From assembly GCA_023375785.1 (NCBI GenBank), contig SZWC01000096.1, forward strand, positions 527,550 to 571,123: 43,574 nucleotides of DNA. The letters are read 5' to 3'. Positions 1 through 9,822 of this stretch are shown piece after piece. This DNA is from Penium margaritaceum. Lineage: Eukaryota > Streptophyta > Zygnematophyceae > Desmidiales > Peniaceae. The translations under genes were made by a program, and so were the position numbers. The notes beneath the pieces were generated by a model. The model was not told the origin of the DNA, did not search any database, and saw only the letters and a list, made by a program, of their open reading frames with translations. How positions within the stretch are numbered: position 1 is the stretch's first letter; every line of letters begins with the position of its first letter.

Positions 1-578
1 TGCAAGACTCTGCTCACGTGGGATCTTGGTTGCCCCAAACACGCGGTACATGTCGCCTTCTTCCACCCACCTGGTCAACTCCTCTCCCGCTTCCTTCTCG
101 AGACTATAGCCATAGTCGTCGTCAAAGACGACTCGCAGTCCTCTATTGGTGAGAGAGGATACTGAGAGAAGGTTTAACGCAGTATCAGGTACATACAGCA
201 CGCCATGGAACACTCCCACTTCGATGCCACGCGGGGAATCTAACCACATCTCCACAATCCTAATCCCTACAGCATACACCACCTGATCATCTCTTAAAAA
301 AATCGGTTGGGGGAATGGAGAGCAATTGCGTTAACTATTCCTTGTAATGTGTCAGGCTCTTAGTACACCCTAAGTCCTTATACCACGCCATATTTGCCTT
401 CTCCTTCTATGACATGTCAGACTTTGCCATGAATAGACAGTCGCGGACCTCCTTGGCCACATTCATGTTGCCAAAATGGCGCACGCCGGTCTGGTTTTGC
501 TACTCTTGCTACTGCTTGTGCTGCTGACGCCGCTGTAATTACTGCTGCTATGGAGATTGCTGGTTTTGCTGTTGCTGC
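1..578 (-). pseudogene. Copia family 1 protease to Gag C-terminus, element A (partial)
   Basis: Read on the minus strand, this is the end of Gag, the Gln-rich spacer, the aspartic protease and the start of the segment before integrase. It follows the same order as 28650-29240 in the complete element E. The catalytic protease motif is at about 365-388. It reads WYKDLGCT where E has WYKDSGCT, so the active Asp is kept but the following Ser is Leu. The GVxHFGNMNVAKEV segment lies around 430-480. The fragment leaves the window at base 1, so the rest of pol is not visible. On the right it is interrupted by a solo LTR at 579 and resumes at 1232. It is degenerate and cannot be translated as one frame. 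Assignment rests on co-linearity with several better copies in the window. Confidence 0.85.
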
Positions 579-1231
579 TGTTGGATCTGGAGGAGAGAGG
601 GAGCCTTGGAGCAGCGAGCATATGGGACTGGAAGGGCATCACTTGTGCTAAAGAATGATTATTGAATCACAGAAAATGATAGAGTACACATAGAGCTAGA
701 GCTTGGGCAAATCAGCCCTCTCACAAGCCATACCACTTAGCCATGGAGGCTAAGGCTCACACACTAGAGTCCAGAAACTCATGCAGGAGGCCTTGCAGTC
801 AGGCTGACCACTCACACACAACCTAGAGAGCTAGAAAATGCGCTCATGGTACACTCCTAGTGGACACATAACACATAATCCCATGGAGAATGGCCATGTG
901 TCTGTGGCTAGCACACAAGGATCTCACCTCACCTTAAAAGTAGGGAGAGGTACCTTTTTCCTAGTCAGCACACTCTGACAAGGCAACCAAAGAATCTAGG
1001 ACCTTTTTGAATATTTCTTCGATCACGTCTTGACCCTCGACCTCTTGCCTTTTTCTTTTCTCAAGCTAAGGGATGGAGCCATCGCCCATGGTCACCTGAA
1101 TATCAGTGATCTATGATCCCAAAAACTTTGAAAATTCATATCTCCCAATCCAACTGTTTAATCGGCCTCAAACTTGCCTTGAATTTGCTCCTGTGGACCT
1201 GAAGTAAAGTCGAATGGCTCCTTTTTGAACA
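579..1231 (-). mobile_element. Solo LTR1, inserted in gag of element A
   Basis: An LTR runs from TGTTGGATCTGGAGG to CTTTTTGAACA and is about 650 bp long, somewhat shorter than the 730 bp of other copies. Minus-strand gag lies on both sides in register, so this is a clean single insertion. The five bases before it (GCTGC, 574-578) and after it (GTTGC, 1232-1236) look like a target duplication with one change. No internal domains remain, as expected after recombination between the two LTRs. Confidence 0.9.
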
Positions 1232-1645
1232 GTTGCTCCTCCTCCTTCTGGCCCCTCTTGAACATGAAGCACTCTTTCCTCTAGTGCCCTTGTTTTTGGC
1301 AATAGTGGCACTTGCCTTTCTTCTTGCCTCTCTGCTGCCCGGACTGTTGCTATTGCTGGTTACGTGAATCCATGGCCATGAAAGCTGCTTTGCTGCTGCA
1401 ACTACCGCCATTGCGCTTTGCTGCATTGCGACGCAGTTCTACCTGCACCAGGTGCATGCACATGAACTCCAGGTCCATAGTTGGCAAGCACTCCAACATC
1501 TCTCGCACCGTGTCATAGCTCATTGGGAGTCCCTTTAGCAAGGGGACAAAGCGCGTGTCTTCCACAAGGTTGCTAGCCGCTTTCAACTGCTTTGCTAGCT
1601 CCTTTCCAAAGGAAGGGCTACTGTTACCACCTTCGCTAGTGCAAT
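1232..1645 (-). pseudogene. Copia family 1 gag with zinc knuckle, element A
   Basis: This is the minus-strand Gag that continues element A on the far side of the solo LTR. The CCHC zinc knuckle is at 1269-1310 and keeps all four ligands (C-H-Y-C-Q-K-Q-G-H, then a stop, then R-K-E-C). Upstream comes the Gag helix region with the conserved KELAKQLKAASNLVEDTRF and LDLEFMC-like blocks. About 240 bp of the N-terminal half is deleted at about 1608. The text jumps from the start of Gag (ATT in place of ATG at 1643-1645) straight to KELAK. Gag would package the RNA. This copy is dead because of the deletion, the lost start and the stop inside the knuckle. Confidence 0.85.
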
Positions 1646-1696
1646 TTTGAGCTTTGGTGATGCTTAGCTCCTTTTGAGCATCACCAAATCTCAAAA
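1645..1696. repeat. Inverted repeat at head-to-head gag starts
   Basis: Bases 1645-1664 pair with 1677-1696 (19 of 20 positions), separated by 12 bases. The left arm is the gag start of element A on the minus strand. The right arm is the gag start of element B on the plus strand, whose ATG is at 1696-1698. Each arm carries different substitutions relative to other copies. Confidence 0.85.
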
Positions 1697-1823
1697 TGGC
1701 AGCAGCAAGCGTGGTAACAGCACCCCAGTCCTTGGAGAGGCTCAAAGGACGCGCCAAGTTCACGTTTTGGAAGATCTATACCCGCCTCCTTTTGAGTAGA
1801 GGGGCTTGTAGGAGGTGGTGAGC
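1696..1823 (+). pseudogene. Copia family 1 gag N-terminus, element B
   Basis: A plus-strand Gag start, beginning with ATG at 1696: MAAASVVTAPQSLERL, then FTFWKIYTRLLL. The block FWKIxxRLLLxERxLWxVVSGDE, seen in full at 35198, identifies it. After about 43 codons the text jumps at about 1823 to the middle of reverse transcriptase, with GAGC shared between the two sides. The rest of gag, protease and integrase are therefore deleted from this element. A frame change follows GACxRRW. No 5' LTR or primer site remains for element B, because its upstream side is fused head to head to element A. Confidence 0.8.
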
Positions 1824-2770
1824 ATGAGCATGAGGTCCTCAACATCATCATGTATGTGGACAACATGCTCCTCCTTTCAAACAGCATGTCTGCGATACAC
1901 GAGTTCAAGGAGACCATGGAGGAGCGCTTCCAGATCTATGATCTCGGGAAAGCATCATACTTCATCGGCATTCAGATCACGGGTGACCACAAATCACGAT
2001 CTCTCTCGCTGTAGCAGAGCCGCTACATAAAGGATGTCTAACAGTGGTTTGGCATGGCGGAGGCCAAACTAATCGGCACGCCGCTGGAGACGTAGCAGTA
2101 CCTTGTGAGCTTCAATGGAGAAGCGCATGTTGCTAAGCGGCAAAAGTACCAAAGCGCCGTCGGAAGACTCATGTACCTCATGGTGGAAACCTGGCTAGAC
2201 CTCGTACAGGCCGTGAGCACTGTGAGCCAGTACATGGCCAATCCCGGACCTGAGTACCAGAAGGCAGTGAAGCCGATCTTCCGCTACCTTCCTAGAACCA
2301 TCAACATCGGCATCACCTACAACGATAGCGAGAATAACATCATCGGCTATATAGACGCAGGACATGTATTCCTCATGAATGGTGGGGCCATCAGCTGGTG
2401 TAGTAAGCGACAGGTGGTCGTGGCCACCTCATGCACGGAAGCTGAGTATGTCTGTCTCAGCTTTCGAGCTAAGGAAGTAGTTAGGCTTCAGCATTTCATG
2501 GCAGAGATGAGTAGGAGTGCAGCAGTTCTTGTTCCTGTCCGCATCGACATTCAAAGCGCAATCGCACTTGCCAAGAATCCTGAGCCCCAGGCATGCACAA
2601 AGCACATTGACATCGTATATCACTTCATCAGGCACATGGTGCAAGAGGGTGGTATCAAGGTGGAGTTTACTCCAACCAGCAAGCGGGTCGCTGATTTCTG
2701 TGACCTGTGAGAAGTAGTAGTTCTGCATGAAGGCGTGTGGACTCAGCCCACTGTGACTATGATAAAGTTG
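1824..2770 (+). pseudogene. Copia RT C-terminus and RNase H, element B
   Basis: Plus-strand reverse transcriptase from the catalytic box to the end of RNase H. The box reads YVDNM instead of YVDDM, so the second catalytic Asp is lost. In order follow DLGxASYFxGIQIT, SRYIKDV, the GTPLET block, QKYQSAVGRLMYLM, RTINIGITYN, WCSKRQVVVATS, TEAEY and AKNPE...KHIDI. About 40 bp are missing near 2360 (DA is joined to GHVFL, losing the DWASNPEDRKSIS segment). Stops interrupt at SL*QSR, DV*QWF and ET*QYL. The longest open stretch, 2105-2710, covers RNase H. It ends just before a worn polypurine tract and the 3' LTR at 2775. Confidence 0.9.
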
Positions 2771-2774
2771 TATT

Positions 2775-3403
2775 TGTTGGGAAAGGAGCCATCCGGCTTT
2801 GTTTCAAGTCCACACGATCAAGTTCCAGGAAACTATAGGATTCCAGCTTTGATCGTCGATCCGATCTCTTCATTGGAAAAATCAGGTAGAAAAATGTCCA
2901 CGGTCTAAGTTTGAGGCCGATCTAACGGTCACATTGGATGATGGCTCCATGCCTTAGCTTGAGAAAAGAAAAAGGCAAGAGGTCCAGGGTCAAGACCTGA
3001 TGGGAGAAGTATTTAAAAAGGTCCTAGATTCTGGGGTTGCGTTGTCAGAGTGTGCTTTCTAGAAAAAAGATACCTCTGTTTACCTTTTAGGTGAGGTGAG
3101 ATCCTTGTAAGCTAGCCATGGACACATGGCGATTCTCCGTGGAATTGTGGATTATGTGACCACTAGGTGTGCCATGAGAGTATTTTCTAGCTCTCTAGGT
3201 CATGTGTGAGTGGTGAGCCTGATTGCTAGGCTGACTTCCTCTCTTGTATTAGATTATGGACTCTAGTGTGTGAGTCTTAGCCTCCATGGCTAAGTGGTGT
3301 GGCTTGTGAGGCGGCTGACTTGTCGTAGCTCTAGCTCTATATGCACTCCATCATTTTGACTTATTCAATAACCATTCTTTAGTACAAGTGATTCCTTTCC
3401 AGT
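2775..3403 (+). mobile_element. LTR1 (3' LTR of element B, truncated)
   Basis: It starts with TGTTGGGAAAGGAGCCATCC directly after RNase H and a degenerate AAAGTtGTATT tract, so it is the natural 3' LTR. The promoter-like CTCTATATG lies near 3327-3335. It stops at CCTTTCCAGT, about 45 bases before the expected CCAACA end. Confidence 0.88.
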
Positions 3404-3420
3404 CTCTTGTGAAATTAGTA

Positions 3421-4106
3421 ACTGGAAAGGGACCACTATAAATGCATCACTTTTGCTGAAGAATGGTTGTTGAATCACTCAAAATGATGAAATACATATA
3501 GAGTTAGAGCTTGGGCAAGTCAGCCCTCTCACAAGCCACACCACTTAGTCATGGAGGCTAAGTCTCACACACTAGAGTCCATAATCTCACAGAAGGGAGG
3601 AAATCAGCCTAGCAATCAAGCAAACCGCTCCCACAGGACCTAGAGAGCTAGAAAATGCTCTCATGGCACACTCGTAGTGGTCACATAACCCACAATCCCA
3701 TGGAGAATGGCCATGTGTCCCTAGCTAGCACAGAAGGATCTCACCTCACCTAAAAAGTAAGGAGATGTACCTTTTTCCTAGTCAACACACTCTTATAAGG
3801 CAACCTAAGAATCTAGGACCTTTTTGGATCTTTCTCCCATCAGGTCTTGACCCTAGACCTCCTGCCTTTTTCTTTTCTCAGGCTAACGCATGGAGCTTTT
3901 GGCCATGGTCACCGAGATATCAGCGGTCGATGACCCTGAAAACATAAGAAATTCATATCTCCCAACCCGCCTATTAGAATGGCCTCAAACTTGGACTCTA
4001 AACATTTTTTTGTCTGATCTTTCTAATGGTGAAGTCGAAATGAGGATCGCAGCACGCAACTGGTGGTTTCCTGCAACTTGCTCTAGTGGACCTGAAACTA
4101 AGCCGG
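3421..4106 (-). mobile_element. LTR1 fragment, opposite orientation
   Basis: A minus-oriented LTR1 starts at ACTGGAAAGG, the same LTR position where the preceding plus copy ends, after a 17-bp spacer (3404-3420). It lacks the same terminal 45 bases. The right end stops about 15 bases short of the U3 terminus, at AAGCCGG. The two copies form a long inverted repeat, but their substitutions differ. Confidence 0.85.
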
Positions 4107-4337
4107 GGTCTTGCCTCCAAGGGCAGAGCTTATCCTGTTTAGGGCCCAAGGGTCCTACCTCTAAAGGAAGAACTTATCCTTGGACCTTGTTCGCTAAGAT
4201 CTAGCTCCCAGCGTTAGAGCTGATGGAGTAGATGGAGCAGATGGAGCTGATGGAGCTGATGCGTGCTACAAGAGAGAGAGCACGAGAGAGTACGTAGAAT
4301 GGTCCCTTACAATAAGTCAGTGTGGACCCATAATCTT
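4107..4337. other. Unclassified sequence with a short tandem repeat
   Basis: This patch matches neither LTR family nor any internal domain I can recognise. It holds a 9-bp unit (GATGGAGYW) repeated four times at 4222-4257 and an AG-rich stretch at about 4268-4290. The longest reading frames are antisense accidents with no recognisable motif. It could be original host sequence or an untranslated part of family 2. Confidence 0.5.
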
Positions 4338-5106
4338 TATCAACCTGCTTAGGGTGAAAGTTTAGAAAACGGGTTCTGACACAATGGTTCCAGTCGACCG
4401 CTGTTGGTATTGCAACCAAGAAATGACATCATCCTCAGAGCCAATGTTCCACACTGAGCAGTTCATAGGAATCACTTCCTTGCATAGTGTCCTTTTCATC
4501 TCGTTACTTTCGAGCAAGGAGTAAACTCCTGGGTCTTAGACCAACCAATGCTTTTTTTAGTATCTGCCTTTGGGGGACAACTCTGTGAATAATCTGAAAG
4601 GTAACAATTGTAGTCAATAACAAGCAACAGACAGGTTCTTATAGTCCTAGAGCCAGCCTCTAGCGTAGGCGCACAATGGCTCCTTGAATGAGCCACTTTG
4701 GAGGAAATAAGGTTTGTATCATCCCCCTGCCTACATGGTGTTTCCTATGACTGCCAAGTGGCGCCAACCACCAGAAGGACCTTGGAATGTTCTAAGATGT
4801 ATCTTAGAACCTTCCTTGCCTTGTTTCGGTCACAGCTAGAATTAGTCACTGGGCTGGGATTTGACTTAGTGACCTCTAGCTCACGAGACTTACTATGGAA
4901 CGTCTTAGCCACAAGGAGTTGTCCTAGGTAGTGTTTTTTGGCTAAACTATCCAGGTTAGACCCAGGGGACTTGCTCCAAAGGAGCAATGCATGCCTTGTC
5001 TATCTAGACCAGACTTAGGAGACTTACTCCAAGGAGTAGTGTATGCCTAGTCTGTCCTTTGGGTGTCCAAATATCGGCCATGGACAAGGAGAATATCAGG
5101 TCTACA
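4338..5106 (-). mobile_element. LTR2 copy A
   Basis: It is co-linear with the LTR2 copies at 5615, 14515 and 18610. It begins TATCAACCTGC and ends near ATATCAGGTCTACA. Strand is set by the family 2 pol remnant next to the copy at 18610. Flanking five-mers (ATCTT and TTAGA) do not match, so its insertion site is not resolved. No open frame of note is present. Confidence 0.8.
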
Positions 5107-5120
5107 TTAGATACATACAT

Positions 5121-5614
5121 TGCTGGAAAAGGAACCATCTTACTCAGTTTTGAGGTCCACAGGAACAAGTTCCAGGAAACTATTAAATGCCTCCTGCGAT
5201 AGTCAATCCAACTTCATCAATGGAAAGATAAAGTGGCAAAATGTCTTTGGTCCCAGTTTGAGGCCCATCCAACGGTCGGATTGGGTGATATGAATTTTTG
5301 AAGTTTGTGGGGTCATCGACCGTCGATATCTGCGTGACCATGGGCGATGGCTCCATGCCTTAGCCTGAGAAAAGAAGAAGGCGAGAGGTCCAGGATAAGG
5401 ACCTGATGGGAGAAATATCAAAAAAGGTCCTAGAGTCTTGAGTTGCATTGTCAGAGTGTGGTGACTAGGAAAAAGGTATCTGTCCTTACTTTTTAGGTGA
5501 GGTGATATCATTTTGTACTAGCCATGGATACATGACGTTTCTCCATGGAATTGTGGGTTATGTTACCACTAGGAGTGTGCCATGAAAGGATTTCCTAGCT
5601 CTCTAGGTCATATC
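5121..5614 (+). mobile_element. LTR1 of element G, left part
   Basis: Starts TGCTGGAAAAGGAACC, one change from the TGTTGG end. It runs to CTAGGTCATATC, where an LTR2 interrupts it, and it continues at 6381. Bases 5610-5614 (ATATC) are the left target duplication of that insertion. Confidence 0.88.
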
Positions 5615-6380
5615 TGTCAACCTACCTGAGGGGACGGTCTAGAAAACGGGTTTCGACACTATGGTCCCCGCCGATCGCTCTTGGTATTGCAACCAAGAGA
5701 TGATATCATCCTCAGAGCCAAGGTTCCACACCAAGCAATTCATACCAATCACTTCCTTGCACTGTGTCCTTAGCACCTCATCACTTTTGTGCGAGGAGTA
5801 AACTCCTGGGGCTTAGACAAACCAATGCTTCTTTAGTGTCTGCCTCTGGTGCAAAACTTTGTGAGGTGTCTCAACGGTAAGAATTATATTCAATGACAGG
5901 TAACTAACAGGTTTTTTTAGTCCTAGAGCCAGCCTCTAGCCTAAGCGCGTAGAGGCTCCTTGGATGAGCTACTTTGGGAGCAAATCTGGATTGCATCAAC
6001 CCCCTTGCCTACATGGCGCTCCGTGTGAATACCAAGTAGCGCCAGCCACCAAAAAGGATCTTGGAATGTTCTACGATGTCTCTTAGAACCTTCCTGTCCC
6101 CGTTTTGGTCACAAAAACAAAAGGTCACTGGGCTGGGATTTCACCGAGTGACCTCTCGCTCCAGAGACCTGGAACGTCTAAGCTACAAGGAGTTGTCCTA
6201 GGTAGTATTTGCTGGCTTTACTATCCAGATTAGACCAAGAGAACTTGCTCCAAAGGAGCATTGCATGCCTTGTCTATCCGGACCAGACTGAGGAGACTTA
6301 CTCTAAGGAGTAGTGCATGCCTAGTCCGTCCTGTGCCTGTCCAAACATCAGCCATGGACAAGGAGCATGTCAGGTCAAGA
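5615..6380 (-). mobile_element. LTR2 copy B, solo LTR inside LTR1
   Basis: A complete LTR2 of 766 bp from TGTCAACCTACC to CAGGTCAAGA. It splits an LTR1 and is bordered by ATATC (5610-5614) and GTATC (6381-6385), a 5-bp duplication with one change. This copy, with the one at 14515, defines the family 2 LTR ends. The hairpin CTCTTGGT/ACCAAGAG sits at 5678-5699. Confidence 0.9.
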
Positions 6381-6630
6381 GTATCTGAGTACTCAGTCTG
6401 ATTGCTAGGCTGATTTCCTCCCTTGTATGAGATTATGGACTCTAGTGTATGAGTCTTAGCCTCCATGGCTAAGTGGTGTGGCTTGTGAGAGGGCTGACTT
6501 ACCCAAGCTCTAGCTGTATACATACTCCATCATTTTGAGTGATTCAGTGACCATTCTTCAATACAAGCGATGACATTCCAAGCCCATATGCTTGCTGCTC
6601 CAAGGCTTCCTCTCTCCTCGAGTTCCAACA
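6381..6630 (+). mobile_element. LTR1 of element G, right part
   Basis: Resumes the LTR1 broken at 5614 and ends correctly with AGTTCCAACA. It holds a TATA-like CTGTATACATACTCC around 6512-6526. It is followed immediately by the primer-binding site, so this is a 5' LTR. Confidence 0.9.
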
Positions 6631-6631
6631 C

Positions 6632-6646
6632 TTGGTATCAGAACAA
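6632..6646 (+). promoter_or_regulatory. Primer-binding site, initiator tRNA-Met (element G)
   Basis: TTGGTATCAGAaCaA, two changes from the full tRNA-iMet complement, one base after the LTR end. It would prime minus-strand DNA synthesis. Confidence 0.88.
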
Positions 6647-6999
6647 AAATCTGCCACTTTCAACCAGCACAAGTCGTCATCTAGAGAGTCACGGGTTGGG
6701 GTCAAACCTCCACCACATCTGATGATCGACCACGGGATCTTCAAGTTCAAGAGCCAAGCTTGCCAGCAAGCTCAGTACCGCGAAGATCTAATAGTGGGAT
6801 TAAGAGTTATGCTCAAAACGAGGCCGGCCAGGATTACACTCTTCTCTCTGAATAAGATTGTCGCCTTCTGATGACCATAACTCTCTTGTTTCTTTGTCAA
6901 ATGTAAAAAGTAGCACATCTAAATTGAAGTGTTTTTCCTAAGCTTTCCATTGGTGGAAAACTATACTCATTCCATGGGTACGTTTGGGAGCAACACTGC
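6647..6999 (+). other. 5' untranslated leader of element G
   Basis: Non-coding leader co-linear with the leaders at 34614 and 36611. Shared landmarks are the GCTCAAAACGAGGCCGGCC segment, the CTGAATAAGATTGTCGCC segment and CATAACTCTCTTGTTTCTTTGTC. It stops at CGTTTGGGAGCAACACTG, before gag, where a minus LTR1 takes over. Confidence 0.8.
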
Positions 7000-7729
7000 C
7001 TGGAGGAGAGAGGGAGCCTTGGAGCAACGAATATGTGTGACGGGAAGGGCATCACTTGTGCTGAAGAATGGTAGTTGAATCACTCAAAATGATGGAGTAC
7101 ATATAGAGCTAGAGCTTGGGCAAGTCATCCCTCTCACAAGCCATACCACTTAGCCATGGAGGCTTAGGGTCACACGCTAGAGTCCATAATCTCACACAAG
7201 AGAGGAAATCAGCCTAGCAATCAGGCAGACCACTTACACACGACCTAGGAAGCTAAGAAATGCCCTCATGGCACACTCCTAGTGATCACATGATCCACAA
7301 TCCCATGGAGAATCGCCATGTGTCAATGGCTAGCACACAAGGATCTCACCTCACCTAAAATGTAAGGAGAGGTACCTTTTTCCTAGTCAACACACTTTGA
7401 CAAGGCAACCCAAGAACCTAGGACCTTTTCGGATATTTCTTCCATCAGGTCTTGGCCCTGGACATCTTGCCTTTTTCTTTGTGCAGGCTAAGGCATGGAG
7501 CCATTGCCCATGGTCACCCGGATATCGGCGGTCGATGACCTCGAAAACGTTGAAAATTCATATCTCCCAATCCGACCGTTGGATCGGCCGCAAATTTGGA
7601 CCGTAGACATTTCGCCACCTGATCTTTCCAATGAAGAAGTTGGATTGTAGATCGGAGCAAGCATTAGGTAGTTTCCTGGATCTTGCTCCTGTAGACCTGA
7701 AACTGAGCCAGATAGCTCCTTTTCCAACA
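7000..7729 (-). mobile_element. LTR1 (3' LTR of element F)
   Basis: A full-size minus LTR1, with the outer eight bases missing or changed (it starts at CTGGAGGAG). The inner end TTTTCCAACA is perfect and is followed by a polypurine tract and RNase H on the minus strand, so it is the 3' LTR of element F. Confidence 0.92.
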
Positions 7730-7741
7730 ATCTCCCACTTT
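7730..7741 (-). promoter_or_regulatory. Polypurine tract, element F
   Basis: On the minus strand AAAGTGGGAGAT abuts the TGTTGG end of the LTR. It is the plus-strand primer of family 1 and is identical at 12063-12074. Confidence 0.88.
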
Positions 7742-9300
7742 ACCGTAGTCAAAGTGGGCCGAGTTCACATGTTTCCATGCAGAATTGTTGCTTCTTACGA
7801 GTCACTGGCTTGGTGCAGAAATCAGCGGCCTGCTTGCTGGTTGGAGTAAACTCCAACTTGATACCACCCTCCTGCACCATGTGCGTGATTAAGTGATATG
7901 CGATGTCAATGTGCTTGGTACGTGTGCTCAAGAGTCTTCGCAAGTGCGATTGCGCTATGGTTGTCGACGCGCACTGGAACTGGAACTGCTGCACTCCCAC
8001 TCATCTCCACCATGAGACGCTGAAGTTTAACTGCTTCCTTGGCTCCAAAGCTGAGAGAGACGTACTGAGCTTCAGTGCTTGAGGTGGCCACGACCACCTG
8101 CCGTTTGTTGCACCAGCTGATGGCCCCACCATTCATGAGTAACACATGTCCAGAGATGAACTTGCGGTCCTCAAGGTTTGAAGCCTAATCTGCGTCTGTA
8201 TAGCCGATGATTTTGTTGTCGTTGCCGTTGTAGGTGATGCCGATGTTGATGGTTCAAGCAAGGTAGCGGAAGATCCGCTTCACTGCCTTCTGGTGCCCAG
8301 GTCTGGTATTAGCCGAATACTGGCTCACAGCGCTAACAACATGTGCGAGATCCGGCCTCGTTATAACCATCGGGTACATGAGACTGCCGACGGCACTCTG
8401 GTACTTCTGCCGGTCAGCTGCATCCGCTTCTCCATTGAAGCTCACGAGTTACTGCCGTGTCCCCAAAAGCGAGCCGATGGATTTTGCCTCTGCCATGCGA
8501 AAGCGCTACAAGACATCCTTGATGTAGCAGCTCTGCTACAGTGAGAGAGAGCGTGATTTGCGGTCACGCGTGATCTGGATACCAAAGAAGTATGATGCTT
8601 CCACGAGATCGGACATCAAGAAGCTCTCCTTCATGGCCTCCTTGAACTCCTGTACTGCAGACATGCTATTGGAGAGGAGCATGTCATCCACATAGACGAT
8701 GATGATGAGCACCTCATGACCACGCTGCCAGGGATAGACGCTGTAGTCACACTCGTTGCGCTCAACCCCCATGCACTGCAACGTCGCATCCAACTTCTGG
8801 TTCCAAGGAAGCCACGCTTGTTTGAGGCCGTACAGCGACTTCTGCAGCTTGCAAACCAGGTGCTCTTGACCATCCATGATGAACCCCTCCGGCTGCTCCA
8901 TAAAAATCTCCTCCTCTAGGTCACCGCTCAGGAACGCTGTCTCGACGTCCATGTGGTGGACCTCAAATTCCTCTACTGTGCATAGGAAAGGAGCGTACGC
9001 ACAAAGGCCAAATTTGCAACAGGAGCAAAAGTTTCTGTGTAGTCGATGCCTTCCTACTGAGAGTTGCCCTTGGCAACGAGCCACACCTTGTACTTTTCCA
9101 GGTTGCCATCTGCTCCCCGCTTCTTCTTGAACACCCACTTGCACTTGATCACCTTATGTCTAGGTGGACGCTCAATTAGCTGCCACGTAGTGTTATCGAG
9201 CTGCGACTATATCTCCTACTACACAGCTTGTGCCCAATCTGCTACACCTAGTGCAGCCATGGCATCCTTGTAGGACGTCGGCTCATCAAGGTCTGCTGCA
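7742..9300 (-). pseudogene. Copia reverse transcriptase and RNase H, element F
   Basis: One of the better preserved pol regions. On the minus strand, from high to low coordinate, come the RT N-terminus (KYKVWLVAKG-like, with the frame broken near 9060), HHMDVETAFLSGDLEEEI, MEQPEGFIMDG, LYGLKQA, CDYSVYPW, the intact catalytic box VYVDDMLL (about 8690), MSDLVEASYFFGIQITRD, the GTPL block, SAVGSLMYPM, then RNase H with WCNKRQVVVATSSTEAQY, the DNHSAIALAKTLEH block and KHIDIAYHLITHMVQEGG. It ends with the C-terminal KQAADFCTKPVT. Breaks include a stop after RSRSLSL and frame changes near 8250 and 7930. It would copy element RNA to DNA and degrade the RNA strand. This copy cannot. Confidence 0.92.
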
Positions 9301-9822
9301 ACTACGACGTTCATCTGGTCTGGTTTCTGGAGCATCTAGAAATACCTGCGCTTTCCTGGCTTGTAGCGTACTCTGAGAGGGTACCTACGATCTGGTGCTG
9401 GAGCGTTAGCAGACGGCTAGCGCGGTGCAGCTGGCATGATTGCTCGTGCTGATGGTGATGCATCTTCTTCCTCTGATTTTGCCATTGAGTCCGCTGTATC
9501 TGCTGCATCAGACATGGGAGAGGAGACTGGTTCTCCTCTGTCATACTAAAAGAAGAGTCAGGAGAGATGGGATCAGGCAGAATGTCTACTCCCACTGCTT
9601 TATCAGCTACAGGTTGTACTGCCTCTTCACAGATTGGGAATGTTGAAACAATAAGCCCACCAGTAGCCTCGATGACGTTACTTTCATTGAAAATGACATC
9701 CTTGGAGATGACGTGGCCAATACACCTCTCGTACAAGCGGTATGCCTTGCTTGCCACGTCATGGCCGATTATCATCATTTGTGCACTCTTTGCGTCCCAT
9801 TTGTGCTGCTTCTCCTTGGGCA
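9301..9822 (-). pseudogene. Copia integrase C-terminus and linker to RT, element F
   Basis: The minus-strand region between integrase and RT. It contains KEKQHKWDAKSAQMMIIGHDVASKAYRLYER (in short: KWDAKSAQM, GHDVASKAY, RLYERCIGHV) followed by SKDVIFNESNVIEATGG and an acidic low-complexity linker. Family members share RLYERDTGHVIISRDVVFNESN at this place, so the assignment is firm. The fragment is cut at 9822 by a minus LTR1. The integrase core that should follow upstream is absent, and element F resumes only at protease (12685). Confidence 0.88.

Noticed and set aside
1312..1518. Open frames antisense to gag (also 29308-29691 and 13571-13822).
   Set aside because: They are shadows of the Gln/Ser-rich and helical gag on the opposite strand.
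4698..4987. Overlapping frames on both strands inside LTR2 that could be read as small proteins.
   Set aside because: They lie fully inside a defined LTR, differ among LTR2 copies and show no motif.
7397..7606. A plus-strand frame with TRQPKNLGPF, FLPSG and AFFF blocks that recurs in several LTR1 copies (3765, 22436, 30992, and 5203 on the minus strand).
   Set aside because: It is antisense to the LTR, its ends differ between copies, and it has no known domain. It persists because the LTR copies are alike, with no sign of protein-level conservation.
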